The translations under genes were made by a program, and so were the position numbers. From Massilia sp. YIM B02763 (GTDB lineage: Bacteria > Pseudomonadota > Gammaproteobacteria > Burkholderiales > Burkholderiaceae_D), in contig NZ_JASNRD010000012.1 in NCBI RefSeq assembly GCF_030412015.1, forward strand, positions 62,001-126,000: a stretch of 64,000 nt of DNA. The letters run 5' to 3'. Below, piece by piece: positions 8,623 through 16,786 of the stretch; the stretch's first letter is position 1; each line of letters starts with the position of its first letter. The notes beneath the pieces are model-generated. The model was given only the letters and a program-made list of their open reading frames with translations. It had not been told where the DNA came from and ran no database searches.

Positions 8623-9258
8623 TTATGGAAGCTTGAATATCAGCGGCAGCACCGGCCGAAAATCGTGTATCCGCCCTGACGCTGCGCCATCGAACCCGAT
8701 CTCCAGGCAGTGCGCCTCCCCCTCCACCAGCACAATCCCGCCCTCTTCCATCGCCGCCCGCGCCGCCGCCGACCAGGCCGACACGCCAGGCACCATCACC
8801 TTCACCGACGTGATCTCGCGCAGGCCCGCGGCATGTTCAGCGAAAGCCTGCGGCGCCCGCGCCTGGGCCAGGTAGAACCACATCGGTTCGGCCAGCGGCA
8901 CGTCCCGTCCGACCTGGATCGCCATGCCCGCCGGCAGGTAGGCAGGCCGGTAGTCCCACGCGGGGAACGGCACCGTGGCCGGGCCTGACGATGGCCTGAA
9001 GCAGATGCCGAACGGCGATGCGGTGCCGGCACGCAGGCGCTCGCCCAGCTGCGTCGGCCGCGTCAGGTCGCTGTCGACCTCGGCCTCATCCTCGATCCAC
9101 AGCAGCTCGATATAGGCATTCCCGAAGAAGAAGCGGCGGTTGGCCGTGCCTTGGCCCGGATGCGTATTCGGGCTGCCCTCGGCGAGGCCGGCGCCGCGCA
9201 GTGCTTGCGCCTCGGGACCGCCGGCACGGGCGCGCAGGAAGACGTGGTCCAGTTCCAT
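8623..9258 (-). CDS. VOC (glyoxalase-like) family protein
   Basis: A 211-residue protein starting MELDHVFLRARAGG, the first beta-strand with its metal-ligand-like His as in VOC proteins. NRRFFFGNAYIELLWIEDE is the matching first-module end with its Glu. This is the glyoxalase-like (PF13468-type) layout, in which two beta-alpha-beta-beta-beta modules form a metal site. The substrate is unknown. It starts 6 bp after a small membrane-protein gene, and both probably belong to one transcript with the quinone reductase upstream. Confidence 0.75.
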   Translation of the reverse strand: MELDHVFLRARAGGPEAQALRGAGLAEGSPNTHPGQGTANRRFFFGNAYIELLWIEDEAEVDSDLTRPTQLGERLRAGTASPFGICFRPSSGPATVPFPAWDYRPAYLPAGMAIQVGRDVPLAEPMWFYLAQARAPQAFAEHAAGLREITSVKVMVPGVSAWSAAARAAMEEGGIVLVEGEAHCLEIGFDGAASGRIHDFRPVLPLIFKLP

Positions 9259-9264
9259 GCGGCC

Positions 9265-9411
9265 TCAGGAAAAATACGCCTGCGAGGCGAACGTGATGGC
9301 CACGATCAGCAGCACCGCCAGCAGGAGCACCAGCAGCAGGCGGCCAAACTTCGGCTGCGGCGCCTGTTGCGGCTCCATCTGCGGTTCGTGGTCGTCGCTG
9401 AACTCTCTCAT
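9265..9411 (-). CDS. Small single-pass membrane protein (48 aa)
   Basis: ATG at 9411 and TGA at 9265-9267 encode 48 residues. The first ~20 are polar and Gln/Pro-rich (MREFSDDHEPQMEPQQ), followed by KFGR and one hydrophobic helix (LLLVLLLAVLLIVAITFA, about 24-42). The gene lies in the 175-bp gap between the quinone reductase and VOC genes, in their orientation, with 6 bp to the VOC start. Position, composition and codon use look real, but I recognise no family. Function is unknown. Confidence 0.6.
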   Translation of the reverse strand: MREFSDDHEPQMEPQQAPQPKFGRLLLVLLLAVLLIVAITFASQAYFS

Positions 9412-9432
9412 GGTCGTCCCCGCGAACAGTGC

Positions 9433-10416
9433 TCAGGGCAGCAGGATGGTCTTGCCCGTGGTCTTGCGGGCTTCCAGCGCGATGTGGGCCTGGGCCGCGT
9501 CGGCCAGCGGGAAGCGCTGGTGGATCTCGATGCCGACCTTGCCGCTCGCGACCATCTCGAACAGGTCGGCCGCCATCGCTTCCAGCTGCGCGCGCGTGCC
9601 CGCATAGGCCGGCAGCGACGGACGGGTGATGAACAGCGAGCCGCGGGAATTCAGCTCGGACAGCGCGAACGGCGGCACGGCGCCGGAGGAATTGCCGAAG
9701 CTGACCATCAGGCCACGGGGCTGCAGGCAGTCGAGCGAGCGCGTAAAGGTATCCTTGCCGACCGAATCGTAGACGACCGGCACCTTGGCCCCGCCCGTGA
9801 TCTCGATGACCCGCTGCACCACGTCCTCCGTGTTGTAGTTGATGACGTGCGCGGCGCCGTGCGCCCTGGCCAGCTCCGCTTTCTCGTTTGACCCCACGGT
9901 GCCGATGAGGTTCGCGCCGATCGCGCGCGCCCACTGGCAGGCGATCAGGCCCACGCCGCCCGCGGCCGCATGGAACAGGATCGTCTCGCCCGGTTTCACT
10001 TGGTAGGTCTGCTTGAGGAGGTACTGCACGGTCAGGCCCTGCAGCATCATGGCGGCGCCCGTCTCGAAGGAGATGGCGTCGGGCAGCCGCACCAGGATGT
10101 CGGCCGGCATCGTGCGGACTTCGCTGTAGGCGCCGTTCGGGCGGGCGGCGTAGGCGACGCGGTCGCCCGGCTTGACGTGGGTCACGCCGGCGCCGACGGC
10201 CTCGACCACGCCCGCCCCTTCCTGGCCCAGGCCGCTCGGCAAGGGTTGCGGGTACAGGCCGGTGCGGAAATAGACGTCGATAAAATTCACGCCGATCGCG
10301 TGGTGGCGCACGCGCGCTTCGCCGGGTCCCGGCTCGCCCACCTCGACGTCGACGTATTCCAGCACCTCGGGACCGCCGGTGCGGGCGATGCGGATCGCTT
10401 TGGCCGCTGTTGCCAT
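9433..10416 (-). CDS. qor: NADPH:quinone oxidoreductase (zinc-free MDR family)
   Basis: A 327-residue medium-chain reductase of the QOR type, which reduces quinones with NADPH in the cytosol. The N-terminal GroES-like part contains NFIDVYFRTGLYP and the GQEGAGVVEAVG signature (about 63-75). The Rossmann part has the nucleotide motif AAAGGVGLIACQWA (about 149-162). The catalytic zinc ligands of alcohol dehydrogenases are absent, as expected. It is transcribed ahead of the small membrane-protein and VOC genes; mgsA lies 30 bp upstream. Confidence 0.93.
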   Translation of the reverse strand: MATAAKAIRIARTGGPEVLEYVDVEVGEPGPGEARVRHHAIGVNFIDVYFRTGLYPQPLPSGLGQEGAGVVEAVGAGVTHVKPGDRVAYAARPNGAYSEVRTMPADILVRLPDAISFETGAAMMLQGLTVQYLLKQTYQVKPGETILFHAAAGGVGLIACQWARAIGANLIGTVGSNEKAELARAHGAAHVINYNTEDVVQRVIEITGGAKVPVVYDSVGKDTFTRSLDCLQPRGLMVSFGNSSGAVPPFALSELNSRGSLFITRPSLPAYAGTRAQLEAMAADLFEMVASGKVGIEIHQRFPLADAAQAHIALEARKTTGKTILLP

Positions 10417-10446
10417 GGTCGTTCTCCTCGATTCGGGTTGACAGGA

Positions 10447-10824
10447 TCAGGCGCGCGCCATCAGCTGCGACAGCACCAGGTGCGCCGTCGCCACGTTGGT
10501 GGCGCAGGGAATGTCGTGGACGTCGCAGGCGCGCACCAGGGCATTGATGTCCGGCTCGTGCGGCTGCGGCGTCATCGGGTCGCGCAGGAAGATCACGCAA
10601 TCGATCTCGCCGTTGACGAGCTGGGCGCCGATCTGCAGGTCGCCGCCCACGGGGCCGGAATGCATGCGCGTCACCTCCAGGCCCAGCTCGTTGATCAGGC
10701 GCCCGCCCGTGGTGCCGGTGGCGGACAGCGTGCAGCCCTTCAGGAAGCCGAGGTATTCCCCGGCCAGGGCGATCATCTCGTCTTTTTTCTTGTCGTGGGC
10801 AATCAGGGCGATGCGCGGCTTCAT
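10447..10824 (-). CDS. mgsA: Methylglyoxal synthase
   Basis: A cytosolic lyase that turns dihydroxyacetone phosphate into methylglyoxal and phosphate, a bypass of lower glycolysis under phosphate limitation. The 125 residues are a compact single domain. Visible signatures are [13 protein letters not shown] at the N-terminus, TGTTGG phosphate-binding loop (about 37-42), [12 protein letters not shown] with the catalytic Asp, and the FLRDPM motif. It sits between the DMT transporter and quinone reductase genes in the same orientation. A quinone/aldehyde reductase next to a methylglyoxal source is a plausible but unproven link. Confidence 0.96.
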   Translation of the reverse strand: MKPRIALIAHDKKKDEMIALAGEYLGFLKGCTLSATGTTGGRLINELGLEVTRMHSGPVGGDLQIGAQLVNGEIDCVIFLRDPMTPQPHEPDINALVRACDVHDIPCATNVATAHLVLSQLMARA

Positions 10825-10846
10825 TGATTCTCCGTGATGGGTTTCG

Positions 10847-11764
10847 TTATTTTTTCAGCGACAACATGTAGATCCCGGCCAGCACCAGGGCGGTGCCCGC
10901 GAGCTGGATGGCCGTGATCGGTTCGCCCAGCAGCGCCCAGCCGAGGAACAGCGTGGACACGGGGCCGATCATCCCGGCCTGCGAGGCCGTCGCCGCGCCG
11001 ATGCGCTGCACCGCGACCATGGTCATGAAGACCGGGAAGATCGTACAGAATATCCCATTCACGAGCGACAGCCCATACACGGGCAGCGGCTGCACCAGCA
11101 GGCTGGCCGGGCGCAGCAGGAAGAACTGGGCGACGCAGGCCACGCTGGACACGCACATCGCGTAGGCGACCAGGCGCAGCGAGCCGATGCGCTTGACCAT
11201 GCCGCCAGTGCCCAGCAGGTAGACGGCGTAGGCGGCGGCCGAGCCCAGCACCAGCAGCGAGCCGAGCGCGATGCTGGAACCGCCCTGCAGGTCGTGCACG
11301 AACACGAGCACGATGCCGCAATAGGACAGGCCCAGCGCCGCCCACTGGGTGCGGCCGATGCGGTGCTTGAGGAAGACGGCGCTGACCAGCAGCACGAAGG
11401 TCGGCGTCAGGAACAGGATCAGGCGCTCCAGGCCCACCGAGATGTATTGCAGGCCGAGGAAATCCAGGTAGCTCGACAGGTAGTAGCCGACCAGGCCCAG
11501 CGCCAGCAGGCGCCAGCGGTCGCTGCCGGACAGCGGCGGTTCGGTGCGCATCTTCCAGATCGCCACGCCGGCGAATACAGGAAACGAGAACAGCATCCTG
11601 AACGCGATCAAGGTAACGGCGTCGATGTGGTAGCGGTACAGCAATTTGGCGACCACCGCCTTCGTAGAGAACAGGACGGCGCCGCCAATGGCAATGGCCA
11701 GACCGGCGATCAGGGCCGGGCGTGTGGCCGGCGCAACGGATATGTCGCTTGCAGTTTTGCTCAT
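10847..11764 (-). CDS. DMT-family (EamA) transporter
   Basis: An inner-membrane protein of 305 residues with about ten predicted membrane helices in two EamA repeats. The first covers residues ~20-140, the second ~155-300 ([37 protein letters not shown] is the typical last-repeat signature). The family exports amino acids and other metabolites; the substrate is not predictable here. I chose the ATG at 11764 because the upstream open frame to 12103 is Arg-rich and unrelated. It precedes mgsA by 22 bp. Confidence 0.88.
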   Translation of the reverse strand: MSKTASDISVAPATRPALIAGLAIAIGGAVLFSTKAVVAKLLYRYHIDAVTLIAFRMLFSFPVFAGVAIWKMRTEPPLSGSDRWRLLALGLVGYYLSSYLDFLGLQYISVGLERLILFLTPTFVLLVSAVFLKHRIGRTQWAALGLSYCGIVLVFVHDLQGGSSIALGSLLVLGSAAAYAVYLLGTGGMVKRIGSLRLVAYAMCVSSVACVAQFFLLRPASLLVQPLPVYGLSLVNGIFCTIFPVFMTMVAVQRIGAATASQAGMIGPVSTLFLGWALLGEPITAIQLAGTALVLAGIYMLSLKK

Positions 11765-11873
11765 CCGACGATTGTAAGGCGAATTGCTACGGTCCGTTGA
11801 GGCCGGCCAAGAACGCGGCCGGGCCCGATGCGGTCCAAGCCACATCGTCAACCAGACGTTACGGAGGAAACAC

Positions 11874-11942
11874 ATGCGCTGCCGCAGGAGTTTGCACCTC
11901 GCGCACATCGCGCAGGTCGTCGACGGAGCCGCCAGCCAATGA
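11874..11942 (+). CDS. Possible 22-aa leader peptide before a truncated DUF2182 gene
   Basis: ATG at 11874 follows a strong GGAGG ribosome-binding site at the right spacing and encodes MRCRRSLHLAHIAQVVDGAA plus two residues. Its TGA overlaps the ATG of the next frame (ATGA), a translational-coupling arrangement. It may be a real leader peptide or the scar left when the start of the DUF2182 gene, or its usual partner, was deleted. No family recognised. Confidence 0.35.
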   Translation: MRCRRSLHLAHIAQVVDGAASQ

Positions 11943-12334
11943 GCGAGGACGCCGGCCTGCTGGACGAGACGCTGGCCGTGGCGCATCCGAGCGCCGTGGC
12001 GCTGGCCCTGGTCGCCGCCGGCGTCTACCAATGGACGCCGGCCAAGCACTGGTACCTGGACAATTGCCGCGAGCCGCTGGCCGTCCTCCTCACGCACTGG
12101 CACCGCGGCGCCCGGGGCGCGCTACGCATGGGCATGGCCGACGCCCGCTGCGGCATGGGCTGTTGCTGGCTGCTGCTGGCCGTGATGCTGCCCGCCGGGG
12201 TGCCGAACCTGCCCGTGACCGGCGGGCTGGCGGCCCTGATCCTGGCCGAAAAAATGTTACCAGGAGGACACATATTCGCCTGCGCCACGGGCCTCGGGCT
12301 GGTGGCCTGGGGCACTACCTTGTTGTTTCCCTGA
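11939..12334 (+). pseudogene. DUF2182-like metal-binding membrane protein, N-terminally truncated
   Basis: 131 residues that match only the C-terminal half of DUF2182 proteins: YQWTPAKHWYLDNCREPLAVLLTHW, then GALRMGMADARCGMGCCWLLL and AALILAEKMLPGG. Full members are roughly 250-280 residues with six or seven membrane helices and are usually paired with a DUF1326 gene, which is missing here. The conserved Cys and His residues of this half are still present and the frame is open, so a short expressed product is possible. Remnant is the simpler reading. Confidence 0.6.
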
Positions 12335-12359
12335 CAGTTTTTGTACAAAGGCCCTATGC

Positions 12360-12365
12360 TAAAAT
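12360..12365 (+). promoter_or_regulatory. Putative -10 element of the yebC-purD operon
   Basis: TAAAAT lies 39 nt upstream of the yebC ATG, in the short gap after the DUF2182 remnant. No good -35 match sits at 16-18 bp; CTGACA is 23 bp away. Confidence 0.25.
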
Positions 12366-12403
12366 GTCGAGGATTACGTATACCCTCTCAAGGAATTCTC
12401 GAC

Positions 12404-13129
12404 ATGGCTGGACACAGCAAATGGGCCAACATCAAGCATAAGAAAGCCGCCACCGACGCCAAGCGCGGCAAGATCTGGACCCGACTGATCAAGGAAATCA
12501 CCGTCGCCGCGCGCATGGGCGGGGGCGATATCGCGTCGAACCCGCGCCTGCGCCTGGCCGTGGACAAGGCGGCGGATGCCAACATGCCGAAGGATAACGT
12601 CACCCGTGCGATCCAGCGCGGCTCGGGCGGCCTGGAAGGCGTCAACTACGAAGAAATCCGCTACGAAGGCTATGGCATCGGCGGCGCCGCGATCATCGTC
12701 GACTGCATGACGGACAACCGTGTCCGCACCGTGGCCGAAGTGCGCCACGCGTTCAGCAAGTTCGGCGGCAACATGGGCACCGAGGGTTCGGTCTCGTTCA
12801 TGTTCAAGCACGTCGGCCAGTTCCTGTTCGCCCCGGGCGTCGAGGAAGACAAGCTGATGGAAGCGGCGCTGGAAGCCGGCGCCGACGACGTGGTCGCCGA
12901 CGAGGAAGGCGGCTTCGAAGTGCTGTGCGACCCGAACGCCTTCGCCGGCGTCAAGGAAGCGCTGGAAGCGGCCGGCTTCAAGGCCGACTCGGCCGAAGTC
13001 ATCATGAAGCCGGACACGGAAACCGTGTTCACCGGCGAAGACGCGCTCAAGATGCAGAAACTGCTCGACGCCCTGGAAAACCTGGACGACGTGCAAGAGG
13101 TGTACACCAACGCCGTGATCGACGAATAA
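12404..13129 (+). CDS. yebC: YebC/PmpR family regulator (TACO1-like)
   Basis: A 241-residue cytosolic protein starting [23 protein letters not shown], the fixed YebC N-terminus. GYGPGGVA-type motif appears as [17 protein letters not shown]. The family was described as DNA-binding regulators, and members also help translation through polyproline or stalled ribosomes. The length is standard. It is followed 16 bp later by purD; co-transcription is likely. Confidence 0.96.
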   Translation: MAGHSKWANIKHKKAATDAKRGKIWTRLIKEITVAARMGGGDIASNPRLRLAVDKAADANMPKDNVTRAIQRGSGGLEGVNYEEIRYEGYGIGGAAIIVDCMTDNRVRTVAEVRHAFSKFGGNMGTEGSVSFMFKHVGQFLFAPGVEEDKLMEAALEAGADDVVADEEGGFEVLCDPNAFAGVKEALEAAGFKADSAEVIMKPDTETVFTGEDALKMQKLLDALENLDDVQEVYTNAVIDE

Positions 13130-13145
13130 GCAGCGGAACCCATCC

Positions 13146-14411
13146 ATGAAAATCCTGGTAGTCGGCTCTGGCGGCCGTGAACATGCCCTGGCCTGGAAAC
13201 TGGCCCAATCCGATCGCGTGCAGATGGTCTATGTCGCGCCGGGCAACGGCGGCACCGCGCGCGATGCCCGCCTGGTCAACATCGACATCACGGACCCGGC
13301 CGCGCTGGCCGACTTCGTCGTCGCCGAGCACATCGGCCTGACCCTGGTCGGCCCGGAAGCGCCACTGGCGGCCGGCATCGTGAACCTGTTCCGCGCGCGC
13401 GGCCTGAAGGTGTTCGGCCCGACCCGCGAGGCGGCCCAGCTGGAAAGCTCGAAGGACTATGCGAAGGCCTTCATGGAGCGCCACGGCATCCCGACCGCGA
13501 AGTACCAGACCTTCTCGGACGCCGCGCAAGCCCACGCCTACATCGACGCCAACGGCGCGCCGATCGTCATCAAGGCCGACGGCCTGGCCGCCGGCAAGGG
13601 CGTCGTCGTCGCCATGACGCTGGAAGAAGCGCACGGCGCCGTCGACGACATGCTGTCGGATAACCGCTTCGGCGACGCCGGCGCGCGCATCGTCATCGAG
13701 GAATTCCTGGCCGGCGAGGAAGCTTCCTTCATCGTCATGTGCGACGGCAAGAACGTGCTGGCGCTGGCCACCTCGCAGGACCACAAGCGCCTGAAGGACA
13801 ACGACCAGGGCCCGAACACGGGCGGCATGGGCGCCTATTCCCCGGCCCCCATCGTCACCCCGTCGATGCACGCACGCGTGATGCGCGAGATCATCAACCC
13901 GACCATCCAGGGCATGGCCAAGGACGGCATCCCGTACACGGGCTTCCTGTACGCGGGCCTGATGATCGACGCCGCCGGCAACCCGAAGACGCTGGAATTC
14001 AACTGCCGCATGGGCGACCCGGAAACCCAGCCCATCATGTCGCGCCTGAAGAGCGATTTCGTGACGGTGCTGGAACACGCCTGCAACGGCACGCTGGACG
14101 CCGTCGAACTCGAATGGGACCGCCGCACCGCCGTGGGCGTGGTGATGGCCGCCGCCGGCTATCCGGACAATCCGGCCAAGGGCGACGTCGTCGACGGCAT
14201 CCCGGCCGAGACGCCGGAATGCGTCACCTTCCACGCCGGCACCAAACTGGTGGACGGCACCCTGCAGACGGCGGGCGGCCGCGTGCTGTGCGTGGTGGGC
14301 CTGGGCGACAGCGTCAAGATGGCGCAGAAGCAGGCCTACGAGACGGTCGAAAAGATCCACTTCAATGGCGCCCAGTACCGCCGCGACATCGGCTGGCGCG
14401 GCGTGAAGTAA
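13146..14411 (+). CDS. purD: Phosphoribosylamine-glycine ligase (GAR synthetase)
   Basis: Cytosolic purine-pathway enzyme joining 5-phosphoribosylamine and glycine with ATP. All 421 residues are present: GSGGREHALAWKLAQS at the N-terminus, the ATP-grasp core with KADGLAAGKGV and EEFLAGEEAS, and the metal site in LEFNCRMGDPETQ (about 282-294). It lies 16 bp after yebC and is followed by a strong terminator. Confidence 0.98.
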   Translation: MKILVVGSGGREHALAWKLAQSDRVQMVYVAPGNGGTARDARLVNIDITDPAALADFVVAEHIGLTLVGPEAPLAAGIVNLFRARGLKVFGPTREAAQLESSKDYAKAFMERHGIPTAKYQTFSDAAQAHAYIDANGAPIVIKADGLAAGKGVVVAMTLEEAHGAVDDMLSDNRFGDAGARIVIEEFLAGEEASFIVMCDGKNVLALATSQDHKRLKDNDQGPNTGGMGAYSPAPIVTPSMHARVMREIINPTIQGMAKDGIPYTGFLYAGLMIDAAGNPKTLEFNCRMGDPETQPIMSRLKSDFVTVLEHACNGTLDAVELEWDRRTAVGVVMAAAGYPDNPAKGDVVDGIPAETPECVTFHAGTKLVDGTLQTAGGRVLCVVGLGDSVKMAQKQAYETVEKIHFNGAQYRRDIGWRGVK

Positions 14412-14431
14412 GCGCCGCCTGACGGCACGAA

Positions 14432-14470
14432 GACGGGACGGCTGCCGCGAGGCGCCGTCCCGTTTGTTTT
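14432..14470 (+). terminator. Rho-independent terminator of yebC-purD
   Basis: ACGGGACGGC and GCCGTCCCGT form a GC-rich stem with an 11-nt loop, followed by TTGTTTT, about 20 nt past the purD stop. Confidence 0.88.
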
Positions 14471-14514
14471 CGGGGCCTGCCCGGCCGTTCGACCGGGGTG
14501 TGTGCGCGTGCAAA

Positions 14515-14530
14515 ATGACAAGATTGTCAT
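14515..14530 (+). promoter_or_regulatory. 16-bp operator-like palindrome upstream of the catalase operon
   Basis: ATGACA-AGAT-TGTCAT is a perfect 6-4-6 inverted repeat 70 bp upstream of the catalase-family start, and a TAGAAT -10-like hexamer follows at 14563. It fits a dimeric repressor or activator site. The binding protein is not identifiable, and no regulator gene is adjacent. Confidence 0.4.
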
Positions 14531-14599
14531 CCGACAGCCATCTTGCGTCACCATGCGCTTCCTAGAATGGCGCTTCGATCCACTCGACGGCAGACAACC

Positions 14600-15712
14600 A
14601 TGCGCGACCATTCCGATTCCCAGCCGGCGGGCGGCCCGGCCGAGGCGCTGCGGCGCGCCCTCGGCCTGCCCGACCGGGCCCCGATCCTGCTGCCGCTGGC
14701 GGCCATCGCCGGCGCCGGCGCCCTGCTCGCCGCCGGCTACGCCTATGCGGCCGGCTGGGTCACGCCGCAGCGCCTGACGCCGCAACACGTCGTGGATGCC
14801 TTCGGCGCCAATTTCGGCGTCCATCCCGGCCTGCGCCGCAACCATACGAAGGGCATCTGCGTGACCGGCCATTTCGACGCCAACGGCATGGCCACGCCGT
14901 GGTCCAGCGCCACGGTATTCGCGCCCGGACGCACCCCCGTGATCGGCCGCTTCGCCGTCCCCGGCGGCAACCCGGCCGTACCGGATGCCGCCAGTCCCGT
15001 GCGCAGCCTGGCCCTGCTGTTCCAGCTGCCCAACGGCGAACAGTGGCGCACCGGCATGAACAGCTCCCCCATCGTCGTGTCCAACACCCCGCAAGGCTTC
15101 TTCGACAACGTGGTGGCATCGCGCCCCGATCCGGCCACCGGCAAGCCGGACCCGGCGCGCCTGAAGGCCTATTTCGACGCGCACCCGGAATCGGCGCCGT
15201 TCCGTGCCTGGCTCAAGGACTTCCGCGCGACGTCCTCGTTCGCCAGCACGCGCTTCTACAGCATCAATGCGTTCCGCTTCGTCGACGCCGCCGGCGGCAT
15301 CCACCTGGCGCGCTGGTCGGTGGTACCGGAAACGCCGGCCGTCCCGCTCGACAAGGCCCAGGCAACCCCGAACGTGCTGCAGGACGACCTGGTGCAACGC
15401 CTGCAGCAGGGACCGCTGCGCTGGCACCTGGCCATCCAGCTGGCCCAGCCGGGCGACCCGGGCAACGACGCCACGCGCGCCTGGCCCGACGACCGCCGCG
15501 TGGTCGATGCCGGCGTCCTGACGCTGGAGCGCGCGGTCTCGCAGGACGACGGCCCCTGCCGCGACGTCAACTTCGATCCGACGATCCTGCCGAAAGGCAT
15601 CCTGGTATCGGACGACCCGCTGCTGGCCGCCCGCTCCGGCGCCTACTCGCGTTCGTACAACCTGCGCACCGGCGAACAAGCTGCCCGCATCACCCACGGA
15701 GGCGCCCAATGA
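14600..15712 (+). CDS. Membrane-anchored catalase-family peroxidase (SrpA-like)
   Basis: A 370-residue minimal catalase-fold heme protein. An N-terminal membrane segment (about 28-50, LLPLAAIAGAGALLAAGYAYA) directs it to the periplasm. The distal His is in RRNHTKGICVTGHF (about residue 81) and the proximal heme Tyr in RFYSINAFRF (about 218). Family members such as SrpA act as organic-peroxide peroxidases rather than true catalases. Its TGA overlaps the ATG of the cytochrome b561 gene, a pairing common in proteobacteria. The start at 14600 (MRDHSDSQP) was preferred because the upstream extension is Arg-rich. Confidence 0.9.
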   Translation: MRDHSDSQPAGGPAEALRRALGLPDRAPILLPLAAIAGAGALLAAGYAYAAGWVTPQRLTPQHVVDAFGANFGVHPGLRRNHTKGICVTGHFDANGMATPWSSATVFAPGRTPVIGRFAVPGGNPAVPDAASPVRSLALLFQLPNGEQWRTGMNSSPIVVSNTPQGFFDNVVASRPDPATGKPDPARLKAYFDAHPESAPFRAWLKDFRATSSFASTRFYSINAFRFVDAAGGIHLARWSVVPETPAVPLDKAQATPNVLQDDLVQRLQQGPLRWHLAIQLAQPGDPGNDATRAWPDDRRVVDAGVLTLERAVSQDDGPCRDVNFDPTILPKGILVSDDPLLAARSGAYSRSYNLRTGEQAARITHGGAQ

Positions 15713-16233
15713 CCCCGCAACGCTTCTCGCTGGCCTCGCGCCTGCTGCATTGGACCATGGCGCCGCTGCTGCTGGCCATGCTCCTGATCGGCACCGGCAT
15801 GGTCGCCACCGTCTCGCCCTGGCGCCTGTCGCTGCTGAACCTGCACAAGCCGCTGGGCCTGGCGCTGCTGGTGCTGGCCGTACTGCGCCTCTTGCTGCGC
15901 CTGGCCGGCAAGACGCCGCCGCTGCCGTCCACGCTCCCGCTGCCGATGCGCCTGGCCGCCCATGCGTCGCACTGGCTGCTGTACGGCTGCATGCTGGCGA
16001 TGCCGCTGATCGGCTGGGCCATGTTGTCCGCCGGCGGCTTCCCGCTGCCCCTGCACCTGCCGCCGCTGCTGGCGCCGGACGTGGTGCGCTACGCGCAACT
16101 GCGCTCGCTTCACACGGTGCTGGGCGAGCTGTTCTTCCTGACCGTGCTCGCGCACATCATGGCGGGGCTGCTGCATGCGCTGCTGCTCAGGGATGGGGTG
16201 TTCGGGGCGATTTCGCTGGGACGAAAAAACTGA
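15709..16233 (+). CDS. Cytochrome b561 family protein
   Basis: A 174-residue, four-helix inner-membrane diheme cytochrome. It begins MTPQRFSLASRLLHW with the first heme His; further His residues occur in LNLHKPLG, ASHWLL, SLHTVLGE and VLAHIM, in the order seen in bacterial b561/YodB proteins. It probably passes electrons from the quinol pool to the periplasmic catalase-like partner, with which it overlaps by 4 nt. A REP element follows. Confidence 0.92.
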   Translation: MTPQRFSLASRLLHWTMAPLLLAMLLIGTGMVATVSPWRLSLLNLHKPLGLALLVLAVLRLLLRLAGKTPPLPSTLPLPMRLAAHASHWLLYGCMLAMPLIGWAMLSAGGFPLPLHLPPLLAPDVVRYAQLRSLHTVLGELFFLTVLAHIMAGLLHALLLRDGVFGAISLGRKN

Positions 16234-16262
16234 ATCGACAGTTTTTCTACAGCACAACAAGC

Positions 16263-16292
16263 ACGTCGTCCCTGCGAAGGCAGGGACCCATG
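16263..16292. repeat. REP-like palindrome, left copy flanking the GIY-YIG gene
   Basis: CGTCGTCCCTGCGAAGGCAG followed by GGACCCATGCTGA. It is inverted relative to the copy at 16688-16718, and the two enclose the GIY-YIG gene. Confidence 0.85.
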
Positions 16293-16302
16293 CTGAAATG
16301 AT

Positions 16303-16596
16303 TCAAGCCGTAAAATCCGCATAAAGGTCGCGCCAGCGAATATTCATTTCTTCGATCATGCGCACCTTCCAGGCACGCTTCCAAGCCTTGATCTGCTTTT
16401 CGCGACGAATGGCTTCATAGAGATCGGTGTGCACTTCGTACCACACCAGTCGCGCGACATCGTATTGTTTCGTGAAGCCGGCAACCGCGCCTTCGCGGTG
16501 CTCCCATACACGCCTGACAAGATCCGCCGTAACGCCGACGTAAAGGGTGCCGTAAGGGGCGCTGGCCAATATGTAGACGTAGCTGGATTTTTCCAT
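16303..16596 (-). CDS. GIY-YIG endonuclease-like protein
   Basis: A 97-residue single-domain protein. The eponymous motif appears as YVYILA (about 6-11) and LYVGVT (about 18-23). The catalytic Arg is in DLVRRVWEHREG and the metal-binding Glu in REKQIKAWKRAWK, the layout of small stand-alone YhbQ-type nucleases. It lies entirely between two inverted copies of the genome's REP-like palindrome, in an otherwise gene-free gap between cytochrome b561 and hemF, and its base composition is AT-richer than the neighbours. It may be carried by the repeat element. Activity is unproven. Confidence 0.85.
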   Translation of the reverse strand: MEKSSYVYILASAPYGTLYVGVTADLVRRVWEHREGAVAGFTKQYDVARLVWYEVHTDLYEAIRREKQIKAWKRAWKVRMIEEMNIRWRDLYADFTA

Positions 16597-16687
16597 GATC
16601 GTTTATCTGTAGACGATACATGGTCACCTTGAATCGCTGCCTCATCCGCGTAGCTGGTCAATGATATTCATCGAACTATCAGGCTCA

Positions 16688-16718
16688 GCATGGGTCCCTG
16701 CCTTCGCAGGGACGACGT
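16688..16718. repeat. REP-like palindrome, right copy flanking the GIY-YIG gene
   Basis: CATGGGTCCCTGCCTTCGCA followed by GGGACGACG, inverted relative to 16263-16292. It lies about 70 bp upstream of hemF; a TACAAT -10-like hexamer is at 16750-16755. Confidence 0.85.
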
Positions 16719-16786
16719 AGTTCTTGCCTGGCCATCCGCGCGCATGGTGTACAATCCCCCGTTGATTTTTTCCACCTCGTTCCGAC

